DNA from: Acinetobacter bereziniae LMG 1003 = CIP 70.12
GTDB lineage: Bacteria; Pseudomonadota; Gammaproteobacteria; Pseudomonadales; Moraxellaceae
Assembly (NCBI RefSeq): GCF_000368925.1
Contig: NZ_KB849756.1
Coordinates: forward strand, 1,677,516-1,708,357
Reading direction: 5' to 3'
DNA: 30,842 bases
The notes under the pieces are model-generated. The model did no database searches, had not been told where the DNA came from, and saw only the letters and a list, made by a program, of their open reading frames with translations. Position 1 is the first letter of the stretch, and the number at the start of each line of letters is the position of its first letter. A program made the position numbers and the translations under genes. Below are positions 8,562 to 16,166 of this stretch, in pieces.

Positions 8562-8784
8562 TATTTAAACTTTAACAATAAAGCGGGGCATTGAAAGCTT
8601 TATATTATTCAACAAAATGTTCGTAGCATTGATTTTATTGATCTATTGAAATTATATTTTACTGTATAAGTTTTCAACAGATTGACTGTAACTTACACGA
8701 ACAATGTTGAGATTGAAAATTTTATATTAACGATGTAGGCATAACTTGACTGAATAAACCAATCCAATATTAGTCAGACGATGT
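8562..8784. repeat. Direct repeat, copy 1 (223 bp)
   Basis: It matches 8882-9103 at roughly 94%, with scattered substitutions and single-base indels. Near its left end is a hairpin, ATAAAGC 8578-8584 with GCTTTAT 8597-8603, around GGGGCATTGAAA. There are no terminal inverted repeats and no long ORF. The left end is close to the leader of the small minus-strand ORF. Confidence 0.9.
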
Positions 8785-8881
8785 CGCTATCGCGGTTGGC
8801 GATATGGATATCCCCTTTGACCGAAAAAAGATTTTTGTTATCTTTTCGTCTCTGAAAAGTAAAACATCGCCTACGCAAATC

Positions 8882-9103
8882 TATTTAAACTTTAACAATA
8901 AAGCGGGGGCATTAAAAGCTTTATATTATTCAACAAAATGTTCGTAGCATTGATTTTATTGATCTATTGAAATTATATTTAATGTATAAATTTTCAACAG
9001 ATTGACGATAACTTACACGAGCGATGTTGAGATTGAAAATTTTATATCAACGATGTAGGCATAACTTGACTGAATAAACCAATCCAATATAGTCAGACGA
9101 TGT
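8882..9103. repeat. Direct repeat, copy 2 (222 bp)
   Basis: This is the second copy, offset by 320 bp from the first and separated from it by 97 bp of unrelated sequence. The internal hairpin ATAAAGC 8898-8904 with GCTTTAT 8918-8924 is kept, and its loop has one extra G. The copy runs into a different hairpin at 9102-9128. Confidence 0.9.
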
Positions 9104-9128
9104 TGCTCTTTGAATACCAAAGAGCAAC
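9102..9128. repeat. 11-bp-stem hairpin
   Basis: GTTGCTCTTTG 9102-9112 pairs perfectly with CAAAGAGCAAC 9118-9128 around AATAC. There is no T tract on either strand, so it is not a standard terminator. It lies 52 bp past the orn stop and abuts repeat copy 2. Confidence 0.6.
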
Positions 9129-9179
9129 AGCAACAAGCTTAGGGGGAGTACCCTAGCCGATCATCTGACCAAAACTGGC

Positions 9180-9737
9180 TTAATCTTTATTCTCAATAAA
9201 GAAATATTGACGGTAGTATTTTAATTCTGCGATTGAGTCGCGAATATCATCCATCGCCAAATGTGATGCATTTTTCTTAAGACCACTCATAATTTCTGGT
9301 CTCCAGCGTTTTGCCAACTCTTTAACAGAAGATACATCCAAATTACGATAATGGAAAAATTGCTCAAGCTCTGGCATTAAACGATGCATAAAGCGGCGAT
9401 CTTGGCAGATTGAATTACCACACATCGGTGATGATTTCGGACTGACCCATTTCTTTAAAAATTCTAAGGTTTGTTGTTCCGCATCTTGCGCTGTGAGTTT
9501 ACTGCGACGTACACGTTCGATCAAACCTGACTGACCATGTTGTTTGGTATTCCACTCATCCATTGCATTGAGAATAATATCTGATTGATGCACTGCAAGT
9601 ACTGGACCTTCCGCCAAAATATTTAAATGGTCATCTGTCACAATGGTTGCGATTTCAATGATCTTGTCATTATCAGTATCTAGACCTGTCATCTCGAGGT
9701 CAATCCAAATTAAGCGGGTATCCTGTGTACTGCTCAT
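9180..9737 (-). CDS. orn: Oligoribonuclease
   Basis: Orn is a DEDDh 3'-5' exonuclease that degrades two-residue RNAs and so finishes mRNA decay and c-di-GMP (pGpG) turnover. At 185 residues it has full family length. The catalytic set is visible: Asp13 and Glu15 (WIDLEMTGLD), Asp113 (CQDRRF), His159 and Asp164 (HLAMDDIRDS), each one position from the E. coli numbering. It is divergent from rsgA with 124 bp between the starts, a common neighbour pair in gammaproteobacteria. The ribosome site is weak. Confidence 0.96.
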   Translation of the reverse strand: MSSTQDTRLIWIDLEMTGLDTDNDKIIEIATIVTDDHLNILAEGPVLAVHQSDIILNAMDEWNTKQHGQSGLIERVRRSKLTAQDAEQQTLEFLKKWVSPKSSPMCGNSICQDRRFMHRLMPELEQFFHYRNLDVSSVKELAKRWRPEIMSGLKKNASHLAMDDIRDSIAELKYYRQYFFIENKD

Positions 9738-9861
9738 AGAGTCAATCTTATTAGGTCAATAAAAAAATGAATAGTAGCAAATTTCTTACTTCTGCGCTGT
9801 AATTCATTCGCTCATCATGGTATTTTTGCCTTCTCATTTTCAAGGTTTTTTTAGGACATGA

Positions 9862-10920
9862 ATGGCTTTAATTCGTAAACGTCGTTTGACTGAACAGCAG
9901 CAACGCCGCATTCAGAAACAACATAAAACACGTCAAGAAGAAATCGACACTTCCAACGACCTAGAAGGTCTGGTTGTTCAGCATTATGGACGACAACTCG
10001 AAGTACAAGCCCTTTCTACACCCGCTCAACATCCACAAAAACCTATTGTTCAAGCAGGCGAACCTGAACCCTTTTGGAAACCGATTGAAATCGGCAGTGT
10101 CTGGCGTTGTCATACCCGTACCAATCTTGAATTGTTGGTCACAGGGGATAAAGTTAAATGGCAGGCAGACCCCAATACTGGTTTAGGCATTATCACAGCT
10201 ATTCACCCGAGAACATCACTGTTAACTCGCCCAGACCGTTATCACAAGGTCAAACCTGTGGCAGCCAATATCAGCTTGATCGTGATTGTTTTTGCGCCTT
10301 TACCAGAACCTGCACCTACCTTAATTGATCGTTATTTGGTGGCTTGTGCAGATGCCAATATTCCTGTGCTCTTGGTTTTGAACAAATCCGACTTACTCAA
10401 AGACAGTGACCCAATTTTAGATCTCATCAAAGAGTATCAAGACTTGGGCTATGAAGTGTTGATCACACAGTCTGAAGGCGATATTAGCGAACTGAAGCAA
10501 CGTTTAGACAATGAAACCGTCGCTTTTGTAGGTCAATCGGGTGTAGGCAAAAGTACATTGATTAATGTTATTGTTCCCGATGCAGAACAGAAAACCAACA
10601 TCATTTCTGAAAACTCAGCACTTGGACAACACACGACAACATCAACACGTTTAATTCGCTTTGGTGAAAATGGTGCATTGATTGACTCACCAGGAATCCG
10701 TGAGTTTGGACTGTGGCATCTAAGCCTTGAAAAAATTGATGCTGGTTTTCCCGAAATCTCCAACTTGATTGGACATTGTCAATATCGTAATTGCACGCAT
10801 ACCCATGAAAAGCAATGTGCGGTTAAAAAAGCAGTGGATGATGGTGAAATACTAGCCAGACGTCTGGAAAGTTATTTGCGCTTAATTGAAGAAATCACTG
10901 ATGCGCAACAAAAAAATTAA
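9862..10920 (+). CDS. rsgA: Ribosome small-subunit-dependent GTPase A
   Basis: RsgA is a circularly permuted GTPase that helps late 30S maturation. The permuted order is visible: an OB-fold N-terminal domain, G4 NKSD at 174-177, then G1 GQSGVGKS at 224-231, then G3 DSPG at 275-278. A C-terminal zinc site follows, with Cys306, Cys311, His313 and Cys319. The 352-residue length is normal. AGGA at 9853-9856 is five bases before ATG 9862. An overlapping out-of-frame ATG at 9858 would have poor spacing. Confidence 0.96.
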   Translation: MALIRKRRLTEQQQRRIQKQHKTRQEEIDTSNDLEGLVVQHYGRQLEVQALSTPAQHPQKPIVQAGEPEPFWKPIEIGSVWRCHTRTNLELLVTGDKVKWQADPNTGLGIITAIHPRTSLLTRPDRYHKVKPVAANISLIVIVFAPLPEPAPTLIDRYLVACADANIPVLLVLNKSDLLKDSDPILDLIKEYQDLGYEVLITQSEGDISELKQRLDNETVAFVGQSGVGKSTLINVIVPDAEQKTNIISENSALGQHTTTSTRLIRFGENGALIDSPGIREFGLWHLSLEKIDAGFPEISNLIGHCQYRNCTHTHEKQCAVKKAVDDGEILARRLESYLRLIEEITDAQQKN

Positions 10921-10945
10921 ATTTCTTCTGCGATAACCTTGAAGC

Positions 10946-10979
10946 GGTGATTTTGATCACCATATATATACGCTATACT
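10946..10979 (+). promoter_or_regulatory. Likely promoter of the rhodanese-grxC-secB operon
   Basis: A TATACT -10 box lies at 10974-10979 with TTGATC at 10953-10958, a 15-bp spacer that is shorter than ideal. GGTGAT 10946-10951 and ATCACC 10956-10961 form a small inverted repeat over the -35 box that could be a regulator site. It lies about 30 bp before the GTG start of the rhodanese gene. Confidence 0.45.
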
Positions 10980-11011
10980 CGACGCAGTTTTTGATTGTAA
11001 TTAGGTGACTT

Positions 11012-11422
11012 GTGGAACGTTGGTTTGAGTTTATGGGGAATCACCCCTTCTTATTTGGTATTTTAGGGGCACTCATTGTCTTGTTCTTTATTTTTGAAGG
11101 ACAACGTAGTGGTCGTAAAATTTCACCACAATCCCTTGGTATTTTGGTGAAAGCCAAAAATGCAATGCTGATTGATTTACGTGATGCGAAAGATTTTCGC
11201 GAAGGTCATGTCAGTGGTAGCCGCAATATTCCATACAGCCAAATTGCCAGTCATATTGAAGAATTGAAAACTGCAGATCGCCCTTTAGTCTTTATCTGTA
11301 ACTTAGGTCAAGTGGCAGGTAGTGCCTTGCAACAAGTCGGTCATGCAGACAGTTATCGTCTAGATGGTGGTATTAGTAACTGGAAAGCCCAAGGCTTGCC
11401 ATTAGTTAAAGCTAAAAAATAA
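11012..11422 (+). CDS. Membrane-anchored rhodanese-like protein (YibN type)
   Basis: The 136-residue protein has one N-terminal transmembrane helix (residues about 12-29) and a cytoplasmic rhodanese domain. It keeps the CH2A-like DLRDAKDFREGHVSGSRNIP and the active-site Cys96 in CNLGQVAG. Rhodaneses move sulfane sulfur; the physiological substrate of YibN-type proteins is unclear. GTG 11012 is preferred because AGGTGA lies just upstream and it keeps the residues before the helix; ATG 11033 would shorten that segment. The order rhodanese-grxC-secB is also found in E. coli (yibN-grxC-secB), which supports one operon. Confidence 0.9.
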   Translation: MERWFEFMGNHPFLFGILGALIVLFFIFEGQRSGRKISPQSLGILVKAKNAMLIDLRDAKDFREGHVSGSRNIPYSQIASHIEELKTADRPLVFICNLGQVAGSALQQVGHADSYRLDGGISNWKAQGLPLVKAKK

Positions 11423-11438
11423 GCTTAAGGAGCTCAAC

Positions 11439-11696
11439 ATGTCTGCTGAAGTAAAAGTTTATTCAACAACTTTCTGCCCATACTGTGTACGTGCAAAATC
11501 TCTGCTTGAGCGTAAAGGTGTTGCTTTTACCGAAATTAATCTCGATCAAGAAGCACCTGAGGTTAAGACTGAGCTAATCCAGCAAACCAAGCACCGTACT
11601 GTGCCACAGATTTTTATTAATAATGAATTCATCGGTGGTTTCGACCAGCTTTATGCTTTAGAAAAAGCGGGCAAACTCGATGAATTACTTGCGTAA
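11439..11696 (+). CDS. grxC: Glutaredoxin 3
   Basis: This is a small dithiol glutaredoxin that reduces protein and glutathione mixed disulfides in the cytoplasm. The 85-residue chain has the CPYC active site at Cys13-Cys16, followed by a cis-proline segment TVPQIFIN and the glutathione-binding GGFDQL. A strong AAGGAG ribosome site precedes ATG 11439. It lies 16 bp after the rhodanese stop and 32 bp before secB. Confidence 0.96.
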   Translation: MSAEVKVYSTTFCPYCVRAKSLLERKGVAFTEINLDQEAPEVKTELIQQTKHRTVPQIFINNEFIGGFDQLYALEKAGKLDELLA

Positions 11697-11728
11697 TTAA
11701 TCACTTCTTAAAATTTAAGGAATAAAGA

Positions 11729-12187
11729 ATGAGTGAAGAACAACAAGCTCAACCACAACTAGCTTTAGAACGTATTTATACAAAAGACATTTCTTTTGAA
11801 GTACCTGGCGCTCAAGTTTTTACGAAAGAATGGCAACCTGAATTAAACATCAACTTGTCTTCTGCTGCTGAAAAAGTTGATGCAACACACTTTGAAGTAT
11901 CGTTAAAAGTCGTGGTTCAAGCAAATAATGCAGGTGATACAGCATTTATCGTGGATGTTACACAATCAGGTATTTTCTTGATTGATGGTATCGAAGAAGA
12001 TCGCCTTCCTTACATCCTAGGTGCATACTGCCCGAACATTCTGTTCCCATTCTTACGTGAAGCTGTGAACGATCTTGTGACTAAAGGTAGCTTCCCACAA
12101 TTACTTCTTACGCCAATCAATTTTGATGCTGAGTTCGAAGCAAATATGGAGCGCGCTCAAGCCGCTGCTGCTGAAGGTCAAGCTTAA
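11729..12187 (+). CDS. secB: Protein-export chaperone SecB
   Basis: SecB is a tetrameric cytoplasmic chaperone that keeps preproteins unfolded and hands them to SecA. The 152-residue length is typical. Family landmarks include LERIYTKDISFEVPGAQVF near the N-terminus and LGAYCPNILFPFLREAVNDL, followed by FPQLLLTPINFDAEF. AAGGAA lies before the ATG. A clear terminator follows at 12208, so secB ends the operon. Confidence 0.97.
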   Translation: MSEEQQAQPQLALERIYTKDISFEVPGAQVFTKEWQPELNINLSSAAEKVDATHFEVSLKVVVQANNAGDTAFIVDVTQSGIFLIDGIEEDRLPYILGAYCPNILFPFLREAVNDLVTKGSFPQLLLTPINFDAEFEANMERAQAAAAEGQA

Positions 12188-12207
12188 TTTCTTAGATTTT
12201 AAGTTTG

Positions 12208-12232
12208 AAAAGACCGCTTTGTGCGGTCTTTT
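12208..12232 (+). terminator. Rho-independent terminator after secB
   Basis: The stem is AAAAGACCGC 12208-12217 with GCGGTCTTTT 12223-12232 and a 5-nt loop, extending into a T tract. It begins 20 bp past the secB stop. Confidence 0.93.
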
Positions 12233-12332
12233 TTATTGCCGAATCAGTAAAATAAAGTTCACTCAAATTTCACAAAATTCGATCATGGCATTTTTTATAC
12301 TTTAAAAATCAAAATACGACGACAAATCATCT

Positions 12333-12806
12333 ATGCCCATTACCCCCTTACATTTAGGTTTAGGTACAACGTGTAAAGGAATCGGAAATCATCGCTTTAG
12401 CTTACTTATTTTTTCGGGTGTTCAAGTCCTGATGGATATCGAACCTTTGCTTGGTATGATTTTGGGCTGGAATACTTTACATCTTTATACCCACAATTTA
12501 ATCGGTGCCTTCTTGATTGCTTTAATCGCAATTCCCATAGGCAAAGTGATGAGTGAGTTTGTCTTGCGCAGACTACTCAAACAAAAAAATTGGCAAATCA
12601 CATGGCGAGTGGCAACTCTCAGTGCACTGACGGGCAGTTTTAGTCACATTCTTTTAGATGGTTTGATGCATGCAGACATGTACCCTTTTTATCCCTTCAG
12701 TCAAACTCAATTTTTGCTAAATTTAATTCCCTACTCTTTTATTTTTTATGGTTGTTTTATTGGCTTTATCTTTGGCGGCATCCTATTTCTGCTGCATGAA
12801 AAATAA
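12333..12806 (+). CDS. Predicted integral-membrane metal-dependent hydrolase-like protein
   Basis: The 157-residue protein has about four hydrophobic helices and a pattern of conserved polar residues: PLHLG near the start, DIEP at about 36-39, HNLIGAF, and SHILLDGLMHADM. Such spaced His and Asp motifs in membrane helices resemble the YdjM/LexA-regulated membrane-bound metal-dependent hydrolase group. The exact family and substrate are uncertain. The ribosome site is poor. The stop lies 12 bp from that of the convergent alkB. Confidence 0.65.
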   Translation: MPITPLHLGLGTTCKGIGNHRFSLLIFSGVQVLMDIEPLLGMILGWNTLHLYTHNLIGAFLIALIAIPIGKVMSEFVLRRLLKQKNWQITWRVATLSALTGSFSHILLDGLMHADMYPFYPFSQTQFLLNLIPYSFIFYGCFIGFIFGGILFLLHEK

Positions 12807-12818
12807 CAACAAAAATTT

Positions 12819-13436
12819 TTATACACCCGTCTCAACAATCGTTCTAAAGGTCAAATTAATCCGAGCAGTGTGGACTTTTTTGGTCGGTGGCAAGCGATGC
12901 AACCAATGGGTTTGTGTGGTGTCTTTCATGATCAGTAAACTGCCATTTTCGAGAAAAATCTCAACTTTTTCTTGGCTATTTTTATGTTTAAAGGCAAATT
13001 TTCGGACTGCTCCAAAGCTTAAAGATGCGATCGTACCATTCCTTTTTAGATCTGTTTCACCATCACTGTGCCAAGCCATTCCCTCTTCGCCTGTGTGGTA
13101 AAGATTAAGCAGACAGGAATTAAATGTTTCACCTGTAATCCGTTCAATCTGCTGTTTAAGTTCCAGTAATTGCTTTGTCCACGGCAAGGCGTACTTTGAT
13201 GTGTTGGAATAGGTATATTCATAAGGCTGATTGCCATACCATGCCACTTTTCGTTTGGTGATGATCTTTTTGCCAAAAATAATCGCTTGATCATTTTTCC
13301 ATTCAATCGTCTTTAACAGTTGCTCAAAATAAGCGTGCGCCACAGGTTCTTGCATAATGATTCCAAAATAATGAACCACGCCATCATATGGAAGCAAGTT
13401 TTGATTTTGCTCAGGTTTAAATTCAAGTTGTTGCAT
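12819..13436 (-). CDS. alkB: AlkB-type alkylated-DNA dioxygenase
   Basis: This is a 2-oxoglutarate/Fe(II) dioxygenase that oxidatively removes methyl groups from 1-methyladenine and 3-methylcytosine. The iron triad is visible as His123 and Asp125 (WHSDGE) with His180 (HWLHRLPPT). The 2OG-binding arginines are Arg192 and Arg198 in ARINLTFR. At 205 residues, with NLYHTGEEGMAWHSD, it resembles the ALKBH2/3-like bacterial group more than E. coli AlkB. Its start overlaps the end of the Ada-like gene by 14 bp, so translation is probably coupled. It is the last gene of the alkylation-repair operon. Confidence 0.93.
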   Translation of the reverse strand: MQQLEFKPEQNQNLLPYDGVVHYFGIIMQEPVAHAYFEQLLKTIEWKNDQAIIFGKKIITKRKVAWYGNQPYEYTYSNTSKYALPWTKQLLELKQQIERITGETFNSCLLNLYHTGEEGMAWHSDGETDLKRNGTIASLSFGAVRKFAFKHKNSQEKVEIFLENGSLLIMKDTTQTHWLHRLPPTKKVHTARINLTFRTIVETGV

Positions 13437-13668
13437 TTTTCCACTTCAAATAGGCTGATTTCATACAGTGTCCACAAGGTCGATATTGCAATGCTAAAGC
13501 TTCCGCTTCACTACTAAAGAATACTCGATTGTTTTTTAACATCCGTTTACCAGAGGCGCAGTCTAGACGTCCATAAATTCTTAGTTTTTGGTTGCCCGCA
13601 AATAAAATTTCAGCATTTTTAAGCTTGCTATATAACGCTAATCTCTCTATTTCACTATGCTGAATCAT
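13423..13668 (-). CDS. Stand-alone Ada-like metal-binding domain protein
   Basis: This 81-residue protein matches the Ada N-terminal zinc domain (the methylphosphotriester-accepting part). IYGRLDCASGKRM is followed by NRVFFSSEAEALALQYRPCGHCM, the usual V-x-F...A-EA-..G-YRPC..C layout. Only three of the four Ada cysteines are present: Cys37, Cys65 and Cys68. The position of the second Ada cysteine is a Lys (CASGK), so phosphotriester repair cannot be assumed. It lies between the 2OG oxygenase gene (3-bp gap) and alkB (overlap), inside one operon. It may be a DNA-damage sensor or DNA-binding accessory; this is inference. Confidence 0.8.
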   Translation of the reverse strand: MIQHSEIERLALYSKLKNAEILFAGNQKLRIYGRLDCASGKRMLKNNRVFFSSEAEALALQYRPCGHCMKSAYLKWKNATT

Positions 13669-13671
13669 GCT

Positions 13672-14409
13672 TTAACTCACTGCATCATGAAAAATAATAC
13701 CTAAACTATAACGCTCTCCTTCAGTTAACTGACTTACACCATGCTTCATATTGACCCGATAGTAACTATGCGTACCTTTCTTGGGTCTAAAGTGTGTGGT
13801 CAAAAGTAAAACGTCACCTTTGTTCGGTTGTATCACCATTGCTTTGGACTGTGCACGAGGAATTTGCTCTGTCAGTACCAGCTCACCGCCCTTAAAATCA
13901 GCATTGGCTTGATTGAGACAAATCACCATTTGAATTGGGAAATAAACCTCACCATAGAGATCTTGATGTAAGGTATTAAAACCATGTTGTTGATAATGCA
14001 AAATCAATACAGTCGCTTTGTTTTGACCCGCTTGCTGACATTGCTGTAAAAATGCTTCATGTGATGCTGGATATTGCCGATCGATGTTTAAATTCGCAAA
14101 CCAAGCATTGGCGAGCGGAACGAGGTGGGAGTAAAACTGTGTACGTAGCAATTGCAATAAATTGGGTAAAGGGTGACGAAAATATTTATATTCACCCTCG
14201 CCAAAACGATAGCGTTGCATATTGACAGTTTTACGGTATAAATCTTCATGGTGATAATGTGCTTTGATTAATTCACAAAGCTCATCGGATAAAAAATTCT
14301 CAATGTGTGAATAACCTTGCTGATTGAGCCGCTCATGGATTATTGTCCAGTCCAAATGCTTAATTTTCTCGCTCAGAACTTGAGCCTGTTGAATATTAAA
14401 TGTCGACAT
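13672..14409 (-). CDS. 2OG-Fe(II) oxygenase of the alkylation-repair operon
   Basis: The 245-residue protein has the double-stranded beta-helix iron site: His148 and Asp150 (NTLHQDLYGEVYFP), a distal His223 (NMKHGVSQL) and Arg233 (GERYSLGIIFHDA). This pattern fits the Oxygenase-NA-like family (PF09859), often found beside alkB and ada genes. The substrate is unknown; a nucleic acid or a repair protein is plausible from context. ATG 14409 is preferred over TTG 14433 because GGAAGG lies upstream, giving a 14-bp overlap with the end of the AraC-MGMT gene. The Ada-like gene follows after 3 bp. Confidence 0.85.
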   Translation of the reverse strand: MSTFNIQQAQVLSEKIKHLDWTIIHERLNQQGYSHIENFLSDELCELIKAHYHHEDLYRKTVNMQRYRFGEGEYKYFRHPLPNLLQLLRTQFYSHLVPLANAWFANLNIDRQYPASHEAFLQQCQQAGQNKATVLILHYQQHGFNTLHQDLYGEVYFPIQMVICLNQANADFKGGELVLTEQIPRAQSKAMVIQPNKGDVLLLTTHFRPKKGTHSYYRVNMKHGVSQLTEGERYSLGIIFHDAVS

Positions 14410-15247
14410 GGGTTTGAACACCTTCCCAACCAATCATCGCCATTTTTCGACTTTTACCCCAATGATATTCACCGAGTACGCCTGTGGCTTGAATGACTCG
14501 ATGACAGGGGATTAAGAATGCCACGGGGTTGTGCCCCACTGCCTTACCCACTGCACGAGAGGCTTTAGGATTTCCCACTTGTTCAGCTAAATCACCATAG
14601 GTGGTTAATTGTCCCATTGGAATTTTAAGTAAACTTTCCCAGACTTTTAGCTGAAAATCAGTCCCTTTTAAATGAAGTTTAATTTGTCCTAATTGCTGAT
14701 TCTCAGATGAAAAATCAGATGAAAAAATTGCCAAAGCATGCTCATGGAGTACATCTGCTTGTTGATAAAATTGAGCATTGGGGAATTTTTCGAGCATTGC
14801 AGCAAAACTTTCCTGCTCGTTGTCCACAAAGGACATAAAGCAAATGCCTTTCGCTGTAGATGCCACCAAAACAGTTCCAAATGGACTTTCAGCATATTGA
14901 TAATGGATCGTTAAATCTTCACCACCACGCTTATATTCAGCCGGCGTCATCCCTTCTATTTGTATAAATAAGTCATGCAAACGACTGGTACTGGAAAGCC
15001 CAGTATCATAAGCCGCATCAAATACCGAATGATCTTGCTTTAATAATGTTTTGGCATGTTCCAAGCTAATATATTGCAAGAATTTTTTAGGGCTGGTTCC
15101 CGCCCATTCAGTAAATAAGCGTTGAAAATGAGCAGGGCTTAAATGAATATGTGCCGCCACTTCATCAAGATTGGGCTGTGCTTTAAAGTTGTGCTGAATA
15201 TAGGTTATGGCTTTTGCAATACGTGCAAAGTGATTTTGCTGTTGCAT
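14396..15247 (-). CDS. AraC/O6-methylguanine-DNA methyltransferase fusion (Ada without its N-terminal domain)
   Basis: This 283-residue protein joins an AraC-type HTH region (about 27-105, with LSPAHFQRLFTEWAGTSPKK) to an MGMT domain with the acceptor Cys248 in IPCHRVIQATG. MGMT transfers the O6-methyl from guanine to its own cysteine. The Ada zinc domain that normally senses methylphosphotriesters is absent here but is encoded two genes downstream. ATG 15247 is chosen because AGGAGA (complement of 15254-15259) lies six bases upstream; the longer frame from 15301 has no such site. It is the first gene of a four-gene repair operon and probably its regulator, by analogy with E. coli Ada. Confidence 0.92.
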   Translation of the reverse strand: MQQQNHFARIAKAITYIQHNFKAQPNLDEVAAHIHLSPAHFQRLFTEWAGTSPKKFLQYISLEHAKTLLKQDHSVFDAAYDTGLSSTSRLHDLFIQIEGMTPAEYKRGGEDLTIHYQYAESPFGTVLVASTAKGICFMSFVDNEQESFAAMLEKFPNAQFYQQADVLHEHALAIFSSDFSSENQQLGQIKLHLKGTDFQLKVWESLLKIPMGQLTTYGDLAEQVGNPKASRAVGKAVGHNPVAFLIPCHRVIQATGVLGEYHWGKSRKMAMIGWEGVQTHVDI

Positions 15248-15362
15248 CACATGTCTCCTGATCTTCTCGTTATAACTTAACAAAGATAAAGTGATGAACA
15301 AATCCGAATCATGCTGAGTTTAGTGATTCAATATCGTTTAAAAATCACCATACAATAAAAAA

Positions 15363-15384
15363 CCGTTAGTCATTAAACTAGCGG
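15363..15384 (-). terminator. Bidirectional-looking terminator
   Basis: CCGTTAGT 15363-15370 pairs with ACTAGCGG 15377-15384 around CATTAA, with one mismatched position that is a G-U wobble on one strand. A tracts at 15357-15362 and T residues at 15386-15390 flank it, so it can work on both strands. It probably ends the cytochrome b562 transcript and shields the repair operon promoter. Confidence 0.6.
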
Positions 15385-15506
15385 CTTTTTAAATGGATAA
15401 ATCTATTCTTCGAAATTGCGTTAGTCAAAAAAACAAGTCGTTTATACACAAGCGATATAAATTTACCTGATTCTTTGTCGTGATGAGCTATCACTACACG
15501 TAAATT

Positions 15507-15532
15507 ATAAAGTGTGGCATTGCAAGCTTTAT
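15507..15532. repeat. Third copy of the ATAAAG-GCTTTAT hairpin core
   Basis: This 26-bp segment matches 8578-8603 at 23 of 26 positions, in the same orientation. The outer stem (ATAAAGT with GCTTTAT) is kept; the C-to-T change at the stem base leaves a wobble pair on one strand. The flanks outside the core are not clearly alike. Confidence 0.5.
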
Positions 15533-15627
15533 AACCATATGGATCACGTTAATGAACGTATATAAATATATGATCTATAATTTTGACTTATTTATAAATC
15601 ATCTAAATGCATAGTTCCGCAGTAAGA

Positions 15628-16002
15628 CTATTGATAGATCTTATGACCTTGATCACGAATTTCAGCAATTTTTTTGCCTTCCATTTTGGCATGATCTAAA
15701 TGTCCACCTTTGACTAAGGCTTGCGTTTTATCAATCTGTGCAATCAATTGATCATAAAGTTGTGTTGAGCTTGGCGCACTGGCATCACCACGACCTTTCA
15801 GTTTAACTTTTTTTGCATCTGTTGCAGCCGCACGCATGTTGTCTAGTGCTTTATTGGCTTCTGCTGGATTTGTGGTTTGATTAAATGCTTTATAGTTTTT
15901 ACCCAATGCCTGCATATTCTGTTGCAGAGTTGCTGCAAAACTCATTGAACTCAAACTCAAAGCAGACATCATCATTACGGTGGCTAAAGTTTTTTTGATC
16001 AT
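15628..16002 (-). CDS. cybC: Cytochrome b562 family periplasmic protein
   Basis: This is a small periplasmic four-helix protein. A signal peptide (residues 1-23, ending SMSFA) precedes a mature chain starting ATLQQNMQALG. Met30 is residue 7 of the mature protein, the same position as the haem-ligand Met7 of E. coli cytochrome b562. The second ligand would be His120 in IRDQGHKIYQ. Both ligands are kept, so haem binding is likely; its redox partner is unknown. AAGGAAG stands before the ATG. It is a single gene. Confidence 0.88.
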   Translation of the reverse strand: MIKKTLATVMMMSALSLSSMSFAATLQQNMQALGKNYKAFNQTTNPAEANKALDNMRAAATDAKKVKLKGRGDASAPSSTQLYDQLIAQIDKTQALVKGGHLDHAKMEGKKIAEIRDQGHKIYQ

Positions 16003-16114
16003 TGTGATCTTCCTTAAAACTGTGGCTATTGTGAATTATCAACGGGAATGAAAGTACAGCTATTATCCATATTCAACATTAAACATAGTTTAAAACCACA
16101 AAAAATAGCAAATA

Positions 16115-16142
16115 AAAAATGCAACGAAATCGTTGCATTTTT
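16115..16142 (-). terminator. Rho-independent terminator after coaBC
   Basis: A perfect 12-bp stem (AAAAATGCAACG 16115-16126 with CGTTGCATTTTT 16131-16142) surrounds AAAT, with A/T tracts on both sides. It lies 24 bp beyond the coaBC stop and upstream of the cytochrome b562 promoter region. Confidence 0.88.
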
Positions 16143-16166
16143 ATATTTAAAACCGACCAAGAAAAT

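Larger units (their letters stand above)
8185..9179. other. Gene-poor intergenic region of about 1 kb
   Basis: There is no ordinary gene between the BI-1 gene and orn. It holds, from left to right: a 9-bp-arm inverted repeat at 8354-8373 (CTGATATAT / ATATATCAG); a 21-codon minus-strand ORF in a predicted fold (8422-8529); a 223-bp direct repeat (8562-8784 and 8882-9103); a short hairpin at 8788-8804; and an 11-bp-stem hairpin at 9102-9128. The stretch is AT-rich and shows no transposase remnant that I can read. Confidence 0.8.
15302..15627. other. Intergenic region with terminator and a repeat core
   Basis: This 326-bp gap lies between cytochrome b562 and the repair operon. It holds a hairpin at 15363-15384 and a 26-bp hairpin at 15507-15532 that matches the core of the repeats near 8578 and 8898. 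The rest is AT-rich with no convincing ORF. Confidence 0.7.

Noticed and set aside
10937..10950. 14-bp match between 10937-10950 and 18264-18277 (CCTTGAAGCGGTGA)
   Set aside because: A 14-bp match is expected by chance about once in a window of this size, and one copy overlaps the radC stop.
12123..12305. 60-codon plus-strand ORF spanning the end of secB
   Set aside because: It runs through the secB terminator in another frame and has no start signal.
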